Source: CAVWGP01 sp963754645
GTDB lineage: Bacteria > Pseudomonadota > Alphaproteobacteria > Bin65
Assembly (NCBI GenBank): GCA_963754645.1
Contig: CAVWGP010000012.1
Span: 930,001 to 994,000 of the forward strand
Direction of reading: 5' to 3'
DNA length: 64,000 nt
Part shown: positions 44,656 through 54,220 of the stretch, piece by piece
How the letters are laid out: each line of letters begins with the position of its first letter
Numbering within the stretch: the first letter of the stretch is position 1
The notes under the pieces: model-generated
The model's input: the letters and a program-made list of their open reading frames with translations, nothing else
Told to the model about the DNA's origin: nothing
The model's database searches: none
Position numbers and translations under genes: made by a program

Positions 44656-47600
44656 CTAGCGGGCGAGAACTAGAACCGCCTCCTCCGACATCGGAGCCGT
44701 GTTCGGCAGCCGTTGCTGTTGCACTTCCATTGCCTCCGTCGAGTCGGATGGCTCATGGACGTCATCAGCAGTCGGCTTGATCCGGAACCACGCGGCGTAG
44801 AGCGCAGGAAGGAAGAACAGGATCAGCACCGTGCCGACCGCCGTGCCGCCGATCAGCGTATAGGCCATCGATCCCCAGAAGACGGAATACGTGAGTGGGA
44901 CGAAGGCCAGCACGGCGGCAAGTGCGGTCAGGACCACGGGCCTCGCGCGTTGCACCGTGGCCTCGATGACGGCGTGATAGTCGTCAAGGCCGGCAGCACG
45001 GTTCTCCTTGATTTGTTCGGTCAGGATTAGCGTATTGCGCATCAGGATGCCGGCCAGTCCTATCAGGCCCAGAATGGCGTTGAATCCGAAGGGCTGGTTG
45101 AAGGCGAGCAACATAGGCACGACGCCGACGAGGCCGAGCGGTGCCGTCAGCATGACCATGGTCATCGTCGAGAAGGATCGCACCTGCAGCATGATGACGA
45201 TCAACATGGCGGCGATCATGGCAGGGAAGACTTTACCCAGCGCGGTATTGGCTTTGGCAGCCTCCTCTATCGATCCACCCAATTCGATGCGATAGCCGGC
45301 CGGAAGGGATGCGATCAGCGGCCGAAGGGCCGTCATGATCTGCTTGGAAACCTCTGGAGGCTGGGTCGCCTCATTGATGTCCGAGCGGATCGTGATGACG
45401 GGTGTGCGATCGCGGCGCTTCAGGATCGGCTCTTCCAGACGGACTTCCGAACGGCCGATCTGGTCGAGCGGAATCTGGCGGCCATCGCGGCTCATAAGTG
45501 AGAAATCCGCCAGACGCGTCGGATCCAGCCGCTCGCCGCCGGCGCTGCGTACCACGATGGGGACGTTGCGAATGTTCTCGCGGACCTGCGTGACCGCGAT
45601 GCCGGTAAGGAGGAATTGGAGCTGCTGGCCGACCTCCGCTGGCGAAAGACCGATGAGGTTCAATCGATCCTGATCCGGGATGAAGCGGAGTACTGGTGTG
45701 CGATTGCCCCAATCGCGGTTGGCCTGCCGCACGTCCGGGACGGCCCGCATGATGTCGAGAGCTTTTTCGGAGATAGCGTACAATTGCGTGGGATCAGGTC
45801 CCACGACCCGAAACTCGACCGGAAACGGCGTGTAGGGCCCGAACACAAGCTGCGTGACGCGCACATACGCCTCAGGCGCTAGCCCCTGTGACACCGCCTC
45901 TCGGAGTCGGCGCTTCAAAGCCTCGCGCACCTCCGCGTCCGGTGTAAGCACGACGATCTTGGCGAAGGCAGGATCAGGCAGTTCCGGCGCCATTGCGAAG
46001 AAGAAGCGGGGAGCGCCCTGACCGACGTAGCTCGTGACGATCTTGGCCCCGGGCTGGCCGCGCAGCCAGTGTTCGAGCTTCTCGACTGTGGCGGTCGTCC
46101 TCTCAATGCTTGACCCTTCCGGCAGGCGAACCTCCACCAGCACTTCGGGACGGTCGGATGTCGGGAAGAACTGCTGTTTGAGGGCGCCCATGCCGACGCC
46201 GGAAAGCGCGAAGGCGATGCCAACGATACCGCAGGTCACGAACTTGTGGCGCACGGCAAAGGTGATAAGCCGTCGCAGACGCCGATAGTTCGGTGTGTCG
46301 TAAATCGCGTGGTGACCGCCTTCGATCGGTTTGATCGCGGGCAACATCTTGACGCCCAGATAGGGCGTGAAGACTACCGCGACGATCCAAGAGACGATGA
46401 GAGCGAACCCCACGATCCAGAATATGTTGCCGGCGTATTCGCCGGCCGTCGAGCGCGCGAAGCCCACGGGCAAGAACCCGGCGATCGTCACGAGTGTTCC
46501 GGACAGCATCGGCGCCGCAGTGCGGCTCCAGGCATAGGCGGCCGCCTTGATGCGGTCCATTCCCTCTTCCATTTTCACCACCATCATCTCGATCGCGATG
46601 ATGGCGTCGTCCACGAGAAGACCAAGCGCCAGGATGAGGGCGCCGAGCGTAATGCGATCGAAGAATCGATCGGTTTCCAGCATGATGAGGAACACGACGG
46701 CGAGCGTCAGAGGGACGGCAGCCGCCACGACGATGCCGACGCGCCAGCCAAGGCTGAGCAGGCTCACAAGCAGCACCACGCCGAGCGCCATCGCGAACTT
46801 CATCATGAATTCGTCGACCGCCGAGGTGATGTTGACGGCCTGATCGGTCACCTTGTCGAGCGTCATTCCGAGCGGCAGCGTCTTTACGATGGCCGCCGCC
46901 CTGTCCTTCAGCGCCTTGCCGAGCGCGAGACCATCCCAGCCCTCCTGCATAACTGCCGCGAGCACGATGGTGGGCTCACCCTGGTGTCGGATGATGTAGG
47001 TGGGAGGATCCTCGTAGCCGCGGCAGACCTCGGCGATGTCGGAGAGCTTCAGCGTCCGCCCCGCAGCGACGATCGGCGTGTCGGCGATCGCCTGGACACT
47101 GTCATAAGCGCCGTCGATCCGGATGAAAACCCGCGGCCCCTGGGTGTCGATCGAGCCTGCCGGTGTGACGGTGTTCTGCCGCTGCAAGGCGGCAACAATA
47201 TCCCGTGCCGACACGCCGAGGGTTGCAAGTTTGGCATAGGAAAACTCGACGAATATCTGTTCGGGACGTTCACCGAGGATGTTGATCTTCTTGACGCCGG
47301 GCACGTGCAGGAGGTCCTGGCGGATCACCTCGGCCTGCCTGGCCAGCTCACGCATCGGCATGCCCCTGGCCTTGAGTGCATAAAGAGCGAAGCTCACGTC
47401 CGAATATTCGTCGTTGACGAAGGGGCCGAGCACGCCGGCCGGCAGGTTGCGCGCTTCATCCCCGAGCTTCTTGCGGGCCTGGTAGAACTCCTCCTGCACG
47501 ACAGATGGCGGTGTGCTGTCCTTCAGCGTGACCGTCATATACGCATAGCCTGGCCGCGTGGTCGTCTCCACCCGGTCGTACCAGGTCAGCTCCTGAAGCC

Positions 47601-47814
47601 GCTTCTCCAACGGCTCGGCGACGAGGTCCTGCATCTCGCGCGCCGTCGCGCCCGGCCATGCCGTCGTGACCGTCAGGGTCTTGATGGTGAAGGAGGGGTC
47701 CTCCGCGCGACCGAGCTTGAGGAAGGCGTAGCCGCCGGCTGCCGCCAGCAGAAGGATGAAGAACAGGGTGACGGCCCGTTCGCGGACGGCGATCGCGGAA
47801 AGATTGAGGCTCAT
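44656..47814 (-). CDS. RND family efflux pump, inner-membrane permease
   Basis: The 1052-residue protein has the RND topology with two large periplasmic loops. Proton-relay aspartates are in the helix-4 motif LGLLVDDAIIAIEMM. Other landmarks are an N-terminal RAEDPSFTIKTLTVTTAWPGA segment, DRVETTTRPGYAYM, and the central FPTSDRPEVLVEVRLPEG repeat start. Its ATG shares one base with the adaptor stop (TGATG). It should export drugs or toxic organics with the upstream adaptor. An outer-membrane channel gene is lacking in the operon. Confidence 0.93.
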   Translation of the reverse strand: MSLNLSAIAVRERAVTLFFILLLAAAGGYAFLKLGRAEDPSFTIKTLTVTTAWPGATAREMQDLVAEPLEKRLQELTWYDRVETTTRPGYAYMTVTLKDSTPPSVVQEEFYQARKKLGDEARNLPAGVLGPFVNDEYSDVSFALYALKARGMPMRELARQAEVIRQDLLHVPGVKKINILGERPEQIFVEFSYAKLATLGVSARDIVAALQRQNTVTPAGSIDTQGPRVFIRIDGAYDSVQAIADTPIVAAGRTLKLSDIAEVCRGYEDPPTYIIRHQGEPTIVLAAVMQEGWDGLALGKALKDRAAAIVKTLPLGMTLDKVTDQAVNITSAVDEFMMKFAMALGVVLLVSLLSLGWRVGIVVAAAVPLTLAVVFLIMLETDRFFDRITLGALILALGLLVDDAIIAIEMMVVKMEEGMDRIKAAAYAWSRTAAPMLSGTLVTIAGFLPVGFARSTAGEYAGNIFWIVGFALIVSWIVAVVFTPYLGVKMLPAIKPIEGGHHAIYDTPNYRRLRRLITFAVRHKFVTCGIVGIAFALSGVGMGALKQQFFPTSDRPEVLVEVRLPEGSSIERTTATVEKLEHWLRGQPGAKIVTSYVGQGAPRFFFAMAPELPDPAFAKIVVLTPDAEVREALKRRLREAVSQGLAPEAYVRVTQLVFGPYTPFPVEFRVVGPDPTQLYAISEKALDIMRAVPDVRQANRDWGNRTPVLRFIPDQDRLNLIGLSPAEVGQQLQFLLTGIAVTQVRENIRNVPIVVRSAGGERLDPTRLADFSLMSRDGRQIPLDQIGRSEVRLEEPILKRRDRTPVITIRSDINEATQPPEVSKQIMTALRPLIASLPAGYRIELGGSIEEAAKANTALGKVFPAMIAAMLIVIMLQVRSFSTMTMVMLTAPLGLVGVVPMLLAFNQPFGFNAILGLIGLAGILMRNTLILTEQIKENRAAGLDDYHAVIEATVQRARPVVLTALAAVLAFVPLTYSVFWGSMAYTLIGGTAVGTVLILFFLPALYAAWFRIKPTADDVHEPSDSTEAMEVQQQRLPNTAPMSEEAVLVLAR

Positions 47815-48923
47815 CAGTTGCGCCCGATTTCAGAGGCAGTTCTGACGCGAGCGCCCTCCCGCAGGAGATGAGCGCCGAGCGAAACAATCGTGTCACCAGA
47901 GCTCAGCCCGGAGATCACGGCGGTTTCGCCGCTCACTCGAACAAGCTTGATGGGCCGAAACCGTACGGTCGAGGTGGCGCTGTCCAGGACCCAAACGCCG
48001 GTCTTCCGGCCGTCATCGAGCACGGCTCCCAGCGGCACCTGGACTTCAAGCTTACTCGCCTGGTTTGCCAGCCGAATGGTCACCGTCGCGCCAAGGGGCG
48101 CCACCGCAGCCTCACCGGCGAGCACATAACGGGCCTCATAGGTACGGGTCCGGGCATCGGCGGCGTCCGACAACTGCCGGAGATGTGCCGTGTAGTGTCG
48201 CCCATCGGCCCCATACACGCGGGCCTCGGCCACCGAGCCGATCGCTGGCCGGATCGTTTCGGGAAGCGCGACAACTGCTTCGCGGGGGCCCGCGTGGGCA
48301 AGCCGAACCACGGTCTGGCCGGCGGAGACGACCTGTCCCGGCTCGCCGAGCGTTTCGACTACCGTTCCATCCGAATCCGCCACCAGGACGGAATAGGTCG
48401 CCTCGTTCTCGGCGACTCGTGCTTCGGCTTCGGCGGCGGCGAGTTGCGCCTCGGCCGCATCCAACGCGGCCTTCGCTTGCTCGTAGCGCTGTCGGGATAC
48501 CCATCCCTTGTCGAGCAAACTGGTGTAACGCCGTTCATCCGCCTCCAAACGAACGGCAGTTGCGCGTGCCGCGGCGACGGCGTTGCGCTTCGCCGTGAGT
48601 GCAAGGCGAAGGTCGGTCTCGTCGATCCGCATCAGCCGCTGACCGGCCCTTACCTGCTGGCCGACATTTACGAGTCGTTCGACGATCTTCCCGGCAACGC
48701 GAAAACCGAGATCGCTCTGTACACGCGCTGAGATGACGCCGGTAAAGGCCCGCTCGGATGCGGCCGCCGGTTTGACGACGGCAACCTGTACGAGCTGCGG
48801 CTTCAGCCGAGGGTCAACGTCTTTCGCCGCGATCGCCGGCTGCAAACTCATCCATGCAGCGAATCCGCCAGCGGCAGCGGTAAGCAGAGCAGCGGCGGAA
48901 AAGACAATCCTGGCGTTCTTCAT
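47814..48923 (-). CDS. RND efflux periplasmic adaptor subunit
   Basis: The protein is 369 residues from the ATG 48923. It has a signal or anchor helix (IVFSAAALLTAAAGGFAAWM), a lipoyl/hairpin region (VAGKIVERLVNVGQQVRAGQRLMRIDE and VVETLGEPGQVVSAGQTVV) and a beta-barrel and MP domain. It starts ten bases after the MarR stop and overlaps the pump gene start, so all three are one operon. Confidence 0.9.
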   Translation of the reverse strand: MKNARIVFSAAALLTAAAGGFAAWMSLQPAIAAKDVDPRLKPQLVQVAVVKPAAASERAFTGVISARVQSDLGFRVAGKIVERLVNVGQQVRAGQRLMRIDETDLRLALTAKRNAVAAARATAVRLEADERRYTSLLDKGWVSRQRYEQAKAALDAAEAQLAAAEAEARVAENEATYSVLVADSDGTVVETLGEPGQVVSAGQTVVRLAHAGPREAVVALPETIRPAIGSVAEARVYGADGRHYTAHLRQLSDAADARTRTYEARYVLAGEAAVAPLGATVTIRLANQASKLEVQVPLGAVLDDGRKTGVWVLDSATSTVRFRPIKLVRVSGETAVISGLSSGDTIVSLGAHLLREGARVRTASEIGRN

Positions 48924-48933
48924 GACGGGCCCT

Positions 48934-49407
48934 CTATGCGGCCGGCTCTGGCGCATCGGTCGCGGCCGGCACGAGATCGCTCGCAGTGACGGCGCGCAGG
49001 ATTGCCCGCAACTCCGCCGCGCGCTTGCCGCCAAATAACTTTTCGAACCGCGTCTGCGCCTCGGCCCAGGCCTTGCTCGCCGCACGCAGCCGTGCGGCCC
49101 CGGCGTCCGTCAGTTGCAGCTCCTTGCTTCGGCGGTCCGCCCGCCCTTCGGTGACAGCTATGAGGCCTTCGCGCTCCAGCGGCTGAATGTTCCGCCCGAG
49201 CGTCGTGCGATCCATCACCATGTCTGCTGCCAGAGCATTGATCGTAATCGGCCCCAAGCGCTCGAGCTTTGCGAGGATTGAGAACTGGGTCGCGCGCACG
49301 CCCGTGGGTGCCAGGTAATGGTCGTAGAACTGCGTGACGTGCCGGGCCGCCTGGCGCAGCGCCAAGCAATTGCATAGGTCGGGTCTCAGTCTGTTCGTCA
49401 TCGGCAT
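48934..49407 (-). CDS. MarR family transcriptional regulator of the efflux operon
   Basis: The protein is 157 residues from the ATG 49407 (aaggaagg upstream; a second ATG two codons later is also possible). The winged helix is VRATQFSILAKLERLGPITINALAADMVMDRTTLGRNIQPLEREGLI with the wing EGRADRRSKELQLT. It is first in the operon with adaptor and pump, a layout typical of autorepressors released by the exported compound. Repeated operator-like sequences lie immediately upstream. Confidence 0.88.
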   Translation of the reverse strand: MPMTNRLRPDLCNCLALRQAARHVTQFYDHYLAPTGVRATQFSILAKLERLGPITINALAADMVMDRTTLGRNIQPLEREGLIAVTEGRADRRSKELQLTDAGAARLRAASKAWAEAQTRFEKLFGGKRAAELRAILRAVTASDLVPAATDAPEPAA

Positions 49408-49422
49408 TTCCGCCTTCCTTGA

Positions 49423-49467
49423 CATTAGCGCATATACGCCTATATATGCGCATATACGCTCATTGTC
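49423..49467. promoter_or_regulatory. MarR operator region with direct and inverted repeats
   Basis: GCGCATATACGC occurs at 49428-49439 and again at 49448-49459, two turns of DNA apart (20 bases). Each is nearly palindromic, and the outer flanks gacatt and attgtc add an inverted repeat. The AT-rich alternating core stands out from the GC-rich surroundings. The region lies between the MarR operon and the divergent exporter, so it could control both. Confidence 0.65.
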
Positions 49468-49632
49468 AAGAGCGTCGATGCCGGTCGGGCTCAGCGCAGG
49501 GACCAGACCGGGTTTCAATGCAAGAGGTCGAAGCCATGAGCGTCACGTATCTCGAAGAATTTGTCGCGAGGCAGCGACTTGGCTCTGGGCGAATGCCCCG
49601 CAAGGCAGGCGCCATGCCCATGGCAGGTCAAC

Positions 49633-50889
49633 ATGCCTGATCGTGCCCAGGAAGCCGCAATGTCCGCGCGTTCGATCACGAGCCCCACCCCCTCGGAGCG
49701 CCGGTTGACGGGGGGAATCCTGTTCATGCTCGCCGGGCTGGCTGCGCTCGGCGCGCTTGCCACGAACATCATCCTTCCTGCATTTCCACAGATCGGCGCC
49801 GGCCTCCGCGTTTCTTCTCAGGAACTCGGCCTGACGTTGAGCAGCTTCTTCGTTGCCTTCGCGTTCGGGCAGCTTCTCGTCGGACCGCTCTCCGATCGTT
49901 TCGGCCGCAGATGGCTGGTGCTGGGCGGTCTTGCAGTTTTTGTCGCCGGCAGTGTCCTTTGTGCCCTCGCCGACACCCTGCCCTTCCTGATCTTCGGCCG
50001 CGTCATCCAAGCGCTTGGGGCTTGCGCCGCCTCGGTCCTGTCGCGCGCCATCGCCCGTGACCTGTTCGACGGCGAAGCACTCGCGCGGGCTCTCGCGCTG
50101 ACCATGATCGCGATGGCGGCTGCGCCGGGCTTTTCGCCTCTGCTCGGAAGCGCGCTTGACAGCTTATTTGGTTGGCGGATCACCTTCCTTGTCGTCGCAG
50201 CGTTTGGCGTCGCGCTCGCGCTGCATTATTCGACGAGCGCCGGCGAAACGCATCCGGCGGACCGTAGAGCGTCCCTGGCGGCTTCGGCCGTGGCATCCGC
50301 CTATGGCCGCCTGGCCGTCGATCCGCGCTTTTTCCTTCCCGCCCTTTCAGTGAGCCTTGTCATCGGTGGGCTTTACACCTTCTTCGCTGCGGCGCCCGCC
50401 GTCCTGATGACCGAGCTGGGCCTTACCGCCTTTGAACTCGGATTGTCTTTCGCGACGACGGTTCTGATCGTCTTCCTGGCAGGGTTTCTCGCGCCGCGCC
50501 TGGCTCATCGCTGGGGTCAGCGTACCGTCGGCATGATCGGCCTCTTCATCGCTCTGGCTGGCGGCCTCTTCATGTTCGCGTTTGCCGCAGCGCCGGCCTT
50601 CATACCCTTCACCGCAGCCATCGCGCTGTATCTCTTCGGCATGGGATTGATCAATCCGCTCGGCACCGCGATTGCGCTTCATCCCTTTGGACGGCAGGCC
50701 GGGCTGGCATCCGCGTTGCTGGGTTTCCTCCAGATGGGCTGCGCGGCCATCGGCGCGTCGTTCGCAAGCGTTCTGCCGCTTCAGCCGTCTGCTTCCCTGG
50801 CTGTCATCCTGACGACAGGTTCGGCGCTTGCACTTCTTGTCTTTCTCCCTGTCGCAATGCGTCAGCCCAAAACGGGGGCGGAAGCATGA
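49633..50889 (+). CDS. Bcr/CflA family multidrug MFS exporter
   Basis: The protein is 418 residues from the ATG 49633. It has twelve membrane segments, with ATNIILPAFPQIG after helix 1, the MFS motif GPLSDRFGRRWLVLGG in the helix 2-3 loop and RVIQALGACAASVLSRAIARDLFDG, which defines the Bcr/CflA subgroup. Relatives export bicyclomycin, chloramphenicol or sulfonamides. It is divergent from the MarR-RND operon, and its 3' end is 33 bases from the tRNA-Phe 3' end. Confidence 0.9.
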   Translation: MPDRAQEAAMSARSITSPTPSERRLTGGILFMLAGLAALGALATNIILPAFPQIGAGLRVSSQELGLTLSSFFVAFAFGQLLVGPLSDRFGRRWLVLGGLAVFVAGSVLCALADTLPFLIFGRVIQALGACAASVLSRAIARDLFDGEALARALALTMIAMAAAPGFSPLLGSALDSLFGWRITFLVVAAFGVALALHYSTSAGETHPADRRASLAASAVASAYGRLAVDPRFFLPALSVSLVIGGLYTFFAAAPAVLMTELGLTAFELGLSFATTVLIVFLAGFLAPRLAHRWGQRTVGMIGLFIALAGGLFMFAFAAAPAFIPFTAAIALYLFGMGLINPLGTAIALHPFGRQAGLASALLGFLQMGCAAIGASFASVLPLQPSASLAVILTTGSALALLVFLPVAMRQPKTGAEA

Positions 50890-50922
50890 AAAATATGCAA
50901 GACAGCGCGTGCTGGAGAGGAA

Positions 50923-50998
<76 letters not shown>

Positions 50999-51128
50999 AC
51001 CGGGACCGCGCCATCTGCATATGAGGGCAAGACCGCGGCGGCTTCAAGCCGGCCGCGTGCAATATCGCATCGCCGCGGGGCGTGCGGGCTTATAAAGTAC
51101 GGCGCCGGACCTGTCCAGCGCGCCGCCG

Positions 51129-51845
51129 CTAGCCCAGATTTTTCGCGGCGAATTCCCAGTTCACCAACTTGTCCAGGTACGCATCGACGTAGCGCGCGCG
51201 GTCGTTGCGGAAATCGATGTAGTAGGCGTGCTCCCAAACGTCGATCGTGAGGATCGGCTTTAGATTCATGTGGACCGGGGTGTCGGCGTTGGATGTTTGC
51301 AGCACGGCGAGCTTCTTGTCCTTGTCGTTCCACGCCAGCCACGCCCAGCCGCTGGCAAATTGCGTGATCGCGGCCTGGCGCAGCGCGGCGCGGAACTTGG
51401 CGTAGTCGCCGAAATCCTTGACGATCTGGTCCTTGACCTTGCCGCCCGGCTCGCCGCCGCCGTTGGGCCGCATGCTTTCCCAGTAGAAATTGTGGTTCCA
51501 GACCTGCGCCGCGCTGTTGAAGATCGCGCGCCGGTTCGGATTGACCGACGTGGTCTTGACCAATTCTTCGAGCTTCAGCGCGGCCAAATCCGGCGCCGCC
51601 GCGAGGAGATTGTTGAGGTTCGTGAGGTATCCGGCGTGGTGCTTGCCGTAGTGAAAACCGATCGTCTCCGACGAAATCACCGGCGCCAAGGCAAAATCTT
51701 CGTAGGGCAATTTCGGCAATTGGTGCGGCCCGGCGGCTTGGGCGCGCGCGAGATAGGGCTTGCCGAAGCTCGCGGCGGCCGCGAGCGCGGCCGCTCCGGC
51801 TTTGATGACGGCGCGGCGGCTGCGCTTCGGTTCGTTCGTTTTCAT
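51129..51845 (-). CDS. Fe/Mn superoxide dismutase with Tat signal peptide
   Basis: The protein is 238 residues from the ATG 51845. A twin-arginine signal (KRSRRAVIKAGAAALAAAASFG) implies folded export to the periplasm. The SOD core has the metal ligands His in GFHYGKHHAGYL, His in WNHNFYWESM, and Asp/His in IDVWEHAYYID. The family is certain; the metal (Fe or Mn) is not. Export of an Fe/Mn-type enzyme is less common than the cytoplasmic form and suggests defence against external superoxide. Confidence 0.9.
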   Translation of the reverse strand: MKTNEPKRSRRAVIKAGAAALAAAASFGKPYLARAQAAGPHQLPKLPYEDFALAPVISSETIGFHYGKHHAGYLTNLNNLLAAAPDLAALKLEELVKTTSVNPNRRAIFNSAAQVWNHNFYWESMRPNGGGEPGGKVKDQIVKDFGDYAKFRAALRQAAITQFASGWAWLAWNDKDKKLAVLQTSNADTPVHMNLKPILTIDVWEHAYYIDFRNDRARYVDAYLDKLVNWEFAAKNLG

Positions 51846-51929
51846 GGAAATTCTCCCCGGACGTTGATTGCGTCGATTGCCGTCCAAATTATCCCATGCG
51901 CATCGGCCGAACAACGGCTTCCTTGCGTC

Positions 51930-52580
51930 TTAACTCTGCTTTTCCGCGATCCAAGCCTCGAGCGCAACGTGGTAGGCGCCCGCGACCGATTGGGCCGCTG
52001 GATGGGCCTCCAGCGCCCGCCGCCAATTCCGCAATCTTTCCGGCAGCGCCAATTGTCTGCCAAACATCGGCAGGAGCCGGTCGGCGATCGCCAGCGTCGC
52101 GGGCCAGCCGCAATCGGCCATCGTCAGGCTAGGGCCGGCAATAAAGGGGGCGGCCACGGCATAGTGCCCGAGCACCGTCATTTTGCGCTCGAATTCGGCG
52201 AGCGGCACGGCGGCGCGAGCGGCGTCGCGCTGCTTCGGATCGACCTCCTTGAACAGCGCGCGGAGTTGCGGCTCGATATGCAGATCGTGCAAGCGCGACA
52301 GGAAGCGAATGCGCGCGCGCTGCCTTGTGTCGCCGGGCAGTAGCGGCGGATCGGGCCAAGTTTCCTCAAGATATTCGATGATCGCATCCGATTCGGCGAG
52401 GATGAAGCCGTCGTGATCGATCGCCGGCACGGTGCCGACGGGCACCAGCGCGCGATAGTCGGGTGCGCGATAGGAGCCGCCCGGCGGCGCGCGCCGTTCA
52501 TAGGCGATGCCTTTCGCTTCGAGCGCCACCGCGACCTTCGCCGTGTAGCTTGAAACCGGGACGCCGTAGAGAATGAGCAT
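51930..52580 (-). CDS. glutathione S-transferase family protein
   Basis: The 216-residue protein has an N-terminal thioredoxin-like domain (LYGVPVSSYTAKVAVALEAKGI, with Ser as possible catalytic residue, and the glutathione-site VPAIDHDGFILAESDAIIEYL) and a C-terminal helical domain with SLTMADC. Its ATG lies one base after the hutH stop, so the two are co-translated. It resembles zeta/beta-type GSTs; maleylpyruvate-isomerase-like roles are possible. Confidence 0.85.
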   Translation of the reverse strand: MLILYGVPVSSYTAKVAVALEAKGIAYERRAPPGGSYRAPDYRALVPVGTVPAIDHDGFILAESDAIIEYLEETWPDPPLLPGDTRQRARIRFLSRLHDLHIEPQLRALFKEVDPKQRDAARAAVPLAEFERKMTVLGHYAVAAPFIAGPSLTMADCGWPATLAIADRLLPMFGRQLALPERLRNWRRALEAHPAAQSVAGAYHVALEAWIAEKQS

Positions 52581-52581
52581 C

Positions 52582-54112
52582 TTAGGGCTTCACCCACAAT
52601 GGCGGGCCGGCCAGGTCGGCGAAAGCCGGCGCCCCGACCAGATTTTCGGCAGCCGCGATATCGGGCGAGAATTGCCGGTCCTGGTCGTAGAACGGCACGC
52701 GCGAGCGTAGCAGCGCCACGGCCTTGGCCAGCGTTTCCGATGTCTTGAGCGGCGCGTGCATGTCGATGCCCTGGACCGCGGCGAGATACTCGATCGCGAT
52801 AATGGTGCGAAGATTGTCGCACATGGCGCCGAGGCGCCGCGCGGCAAAGGTCGCCATGCTGACGTGATCTTCCTGATTGGCCGAGGTCGGCAGCAAATCG
52901 ACGCTGGCCGGATGGGCCAGGGATTTGTTTTCGGACGCGCAGGCGGCGGCCGTGACCTGGGCGATCATGAAGCCCGAATTGAGGCCCGGCTCCTTGACGA
53001 GGAAAGGCGGCAGCGTGCTGAAGGAGGCATCGATCAGCAGCGCCACGCGGCGCTCGGCGATGGCGCCCGCCTCGGCGATCGCGACCGCCAGATGATCGGC
53101 CGCGATCGCCACCGGCTCGGCGTGGAAATTGCCGCCCGACAGCACTTCCTGCGTGTCCGAAAAAACCAGCGGATTGTCCGAGACCGCGTTGGCCTCGCGC
53201 TCGAATATGTCCGCCGCCTGGCCGAGCGCGTCGATGCAGGCGCCCATCACTTGCGGCTGGCAGCGCAGGCAATAGGGATCCTGGACGCGGTCGTCGTTGG
53301 CGAGATGCGAGGCGCGAATGGCGCTGCCGGCAAGCAAGCCGGCGGTAGGACGCGGCGGCGCGGAGCTGGCCGGGATGACCGCGCAAGGCCTGGATGCGCT
53401 CGTCGAAGGGCGTGTCGCTCGCCATCGCGGCATCGACGGTGAGCGCGCCGACGACGAGGGCGGCGCGGAACAGGCGCTCGGCGCGGATCAGATTGACCAG
53501 CGCCAGCGCCGTCGAAACCTGCGTGCCGTTGATGAGCGCCAAGCCCTCTTTCGCCTCGAGCACGACGGGCGCCAGGCCGGCGCGGCGCAAGCCTTCGCTC
53601 GCCGGCATGACCTCGCCGGCGATCCGCACCGTGCCCTCGCCGATCAGCGGCAGACAAAGATGCGCCAGCGGCGCCAGATCGCCCGAGGCGCCGACCGAGC
53701 CCTTTTCGGGCACGACCGGAAACAGGCCGTGATTGGCGAAGGCGACGAGCCTGTCGATGACCTCGCCGCGGATGCCGGAAAAGCCGCGCGCCAGCGCATT
53801 GACCTTGAGGATGAGGACGAGGCGGACGACGACATCGTCGAGCGGCGCGCCGACTCCGGCGGCGTGGCTCAGCAGGATGCGGCGCTGCAGTTCGAGCAGC
53901 CGATCGTCGGGGATGCGGGTTTTGGCCAGCTTGCCGAAGCCGGTGTTGACGCCGTAAACGGCGTCGCCGCGCGCCAGGATCGCCTTGATCGTCGCGGCCG
54001 ATTGGTCGATTGCGGTACGGCAGCCGCGCGCCAGGACCACATCGTCCGGGATCGCGTTGAGCGCCGCGATATCGGCGAGCGTCAAGCGGCCGGGATTGAG
54101 GACGAAGGTCAT
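52582..54112 (-). CDS. hutH: histidine ammonia-lyase, frameshifted near 53345
   Basis: The first frame (ATG 54112) contains YGVNTGFGKLA and the MIO-forming Ala-Ser-Gly in GSVGASGDLAPLAHL. After SASYRR-equivalent sequence near 53340-53350, one extra base must be skipped to read LLAGSAIRASH and on to QDPYCLRCQPQVMGA, FSGGNFHAEP-type SGGNFHAEPVA, and SANQEDHVSM. The length is 3n+1 and all catalytic motifs are present. It converts histidine to urocanate. A GST gene follows, and a polar amino-acid ABC operon is divergent, possibly for histidine uptake. Confidence 0.9.
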
Positions 54113-54220
54113 GGCAGCCCCTGGGATTGCGCCGCCATCCTAGACCCGGAACGGGGCATTGCGAAAATCTCTCTTTGCGGGGCAAGATCGCGGCCGGGGA
54201 AATTTCTTGAGGCTTGTCCG

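Noticed and set aside
46246..47871. Plus-strand ORF of 541 codons inside the RND pump gene
   Set aside because: Shadow of the RND coding strand; no domain, and it overlaps a full-length canonical pump.
40273..50920. Search for an integrase, transposase or excisionase inside the tRNA-Phe modules
   Set aside because: All ORFs of useful size were accounted for by the listed genes or their shadows; none shows a tyrosine or serine recombinase or DDE motif set.
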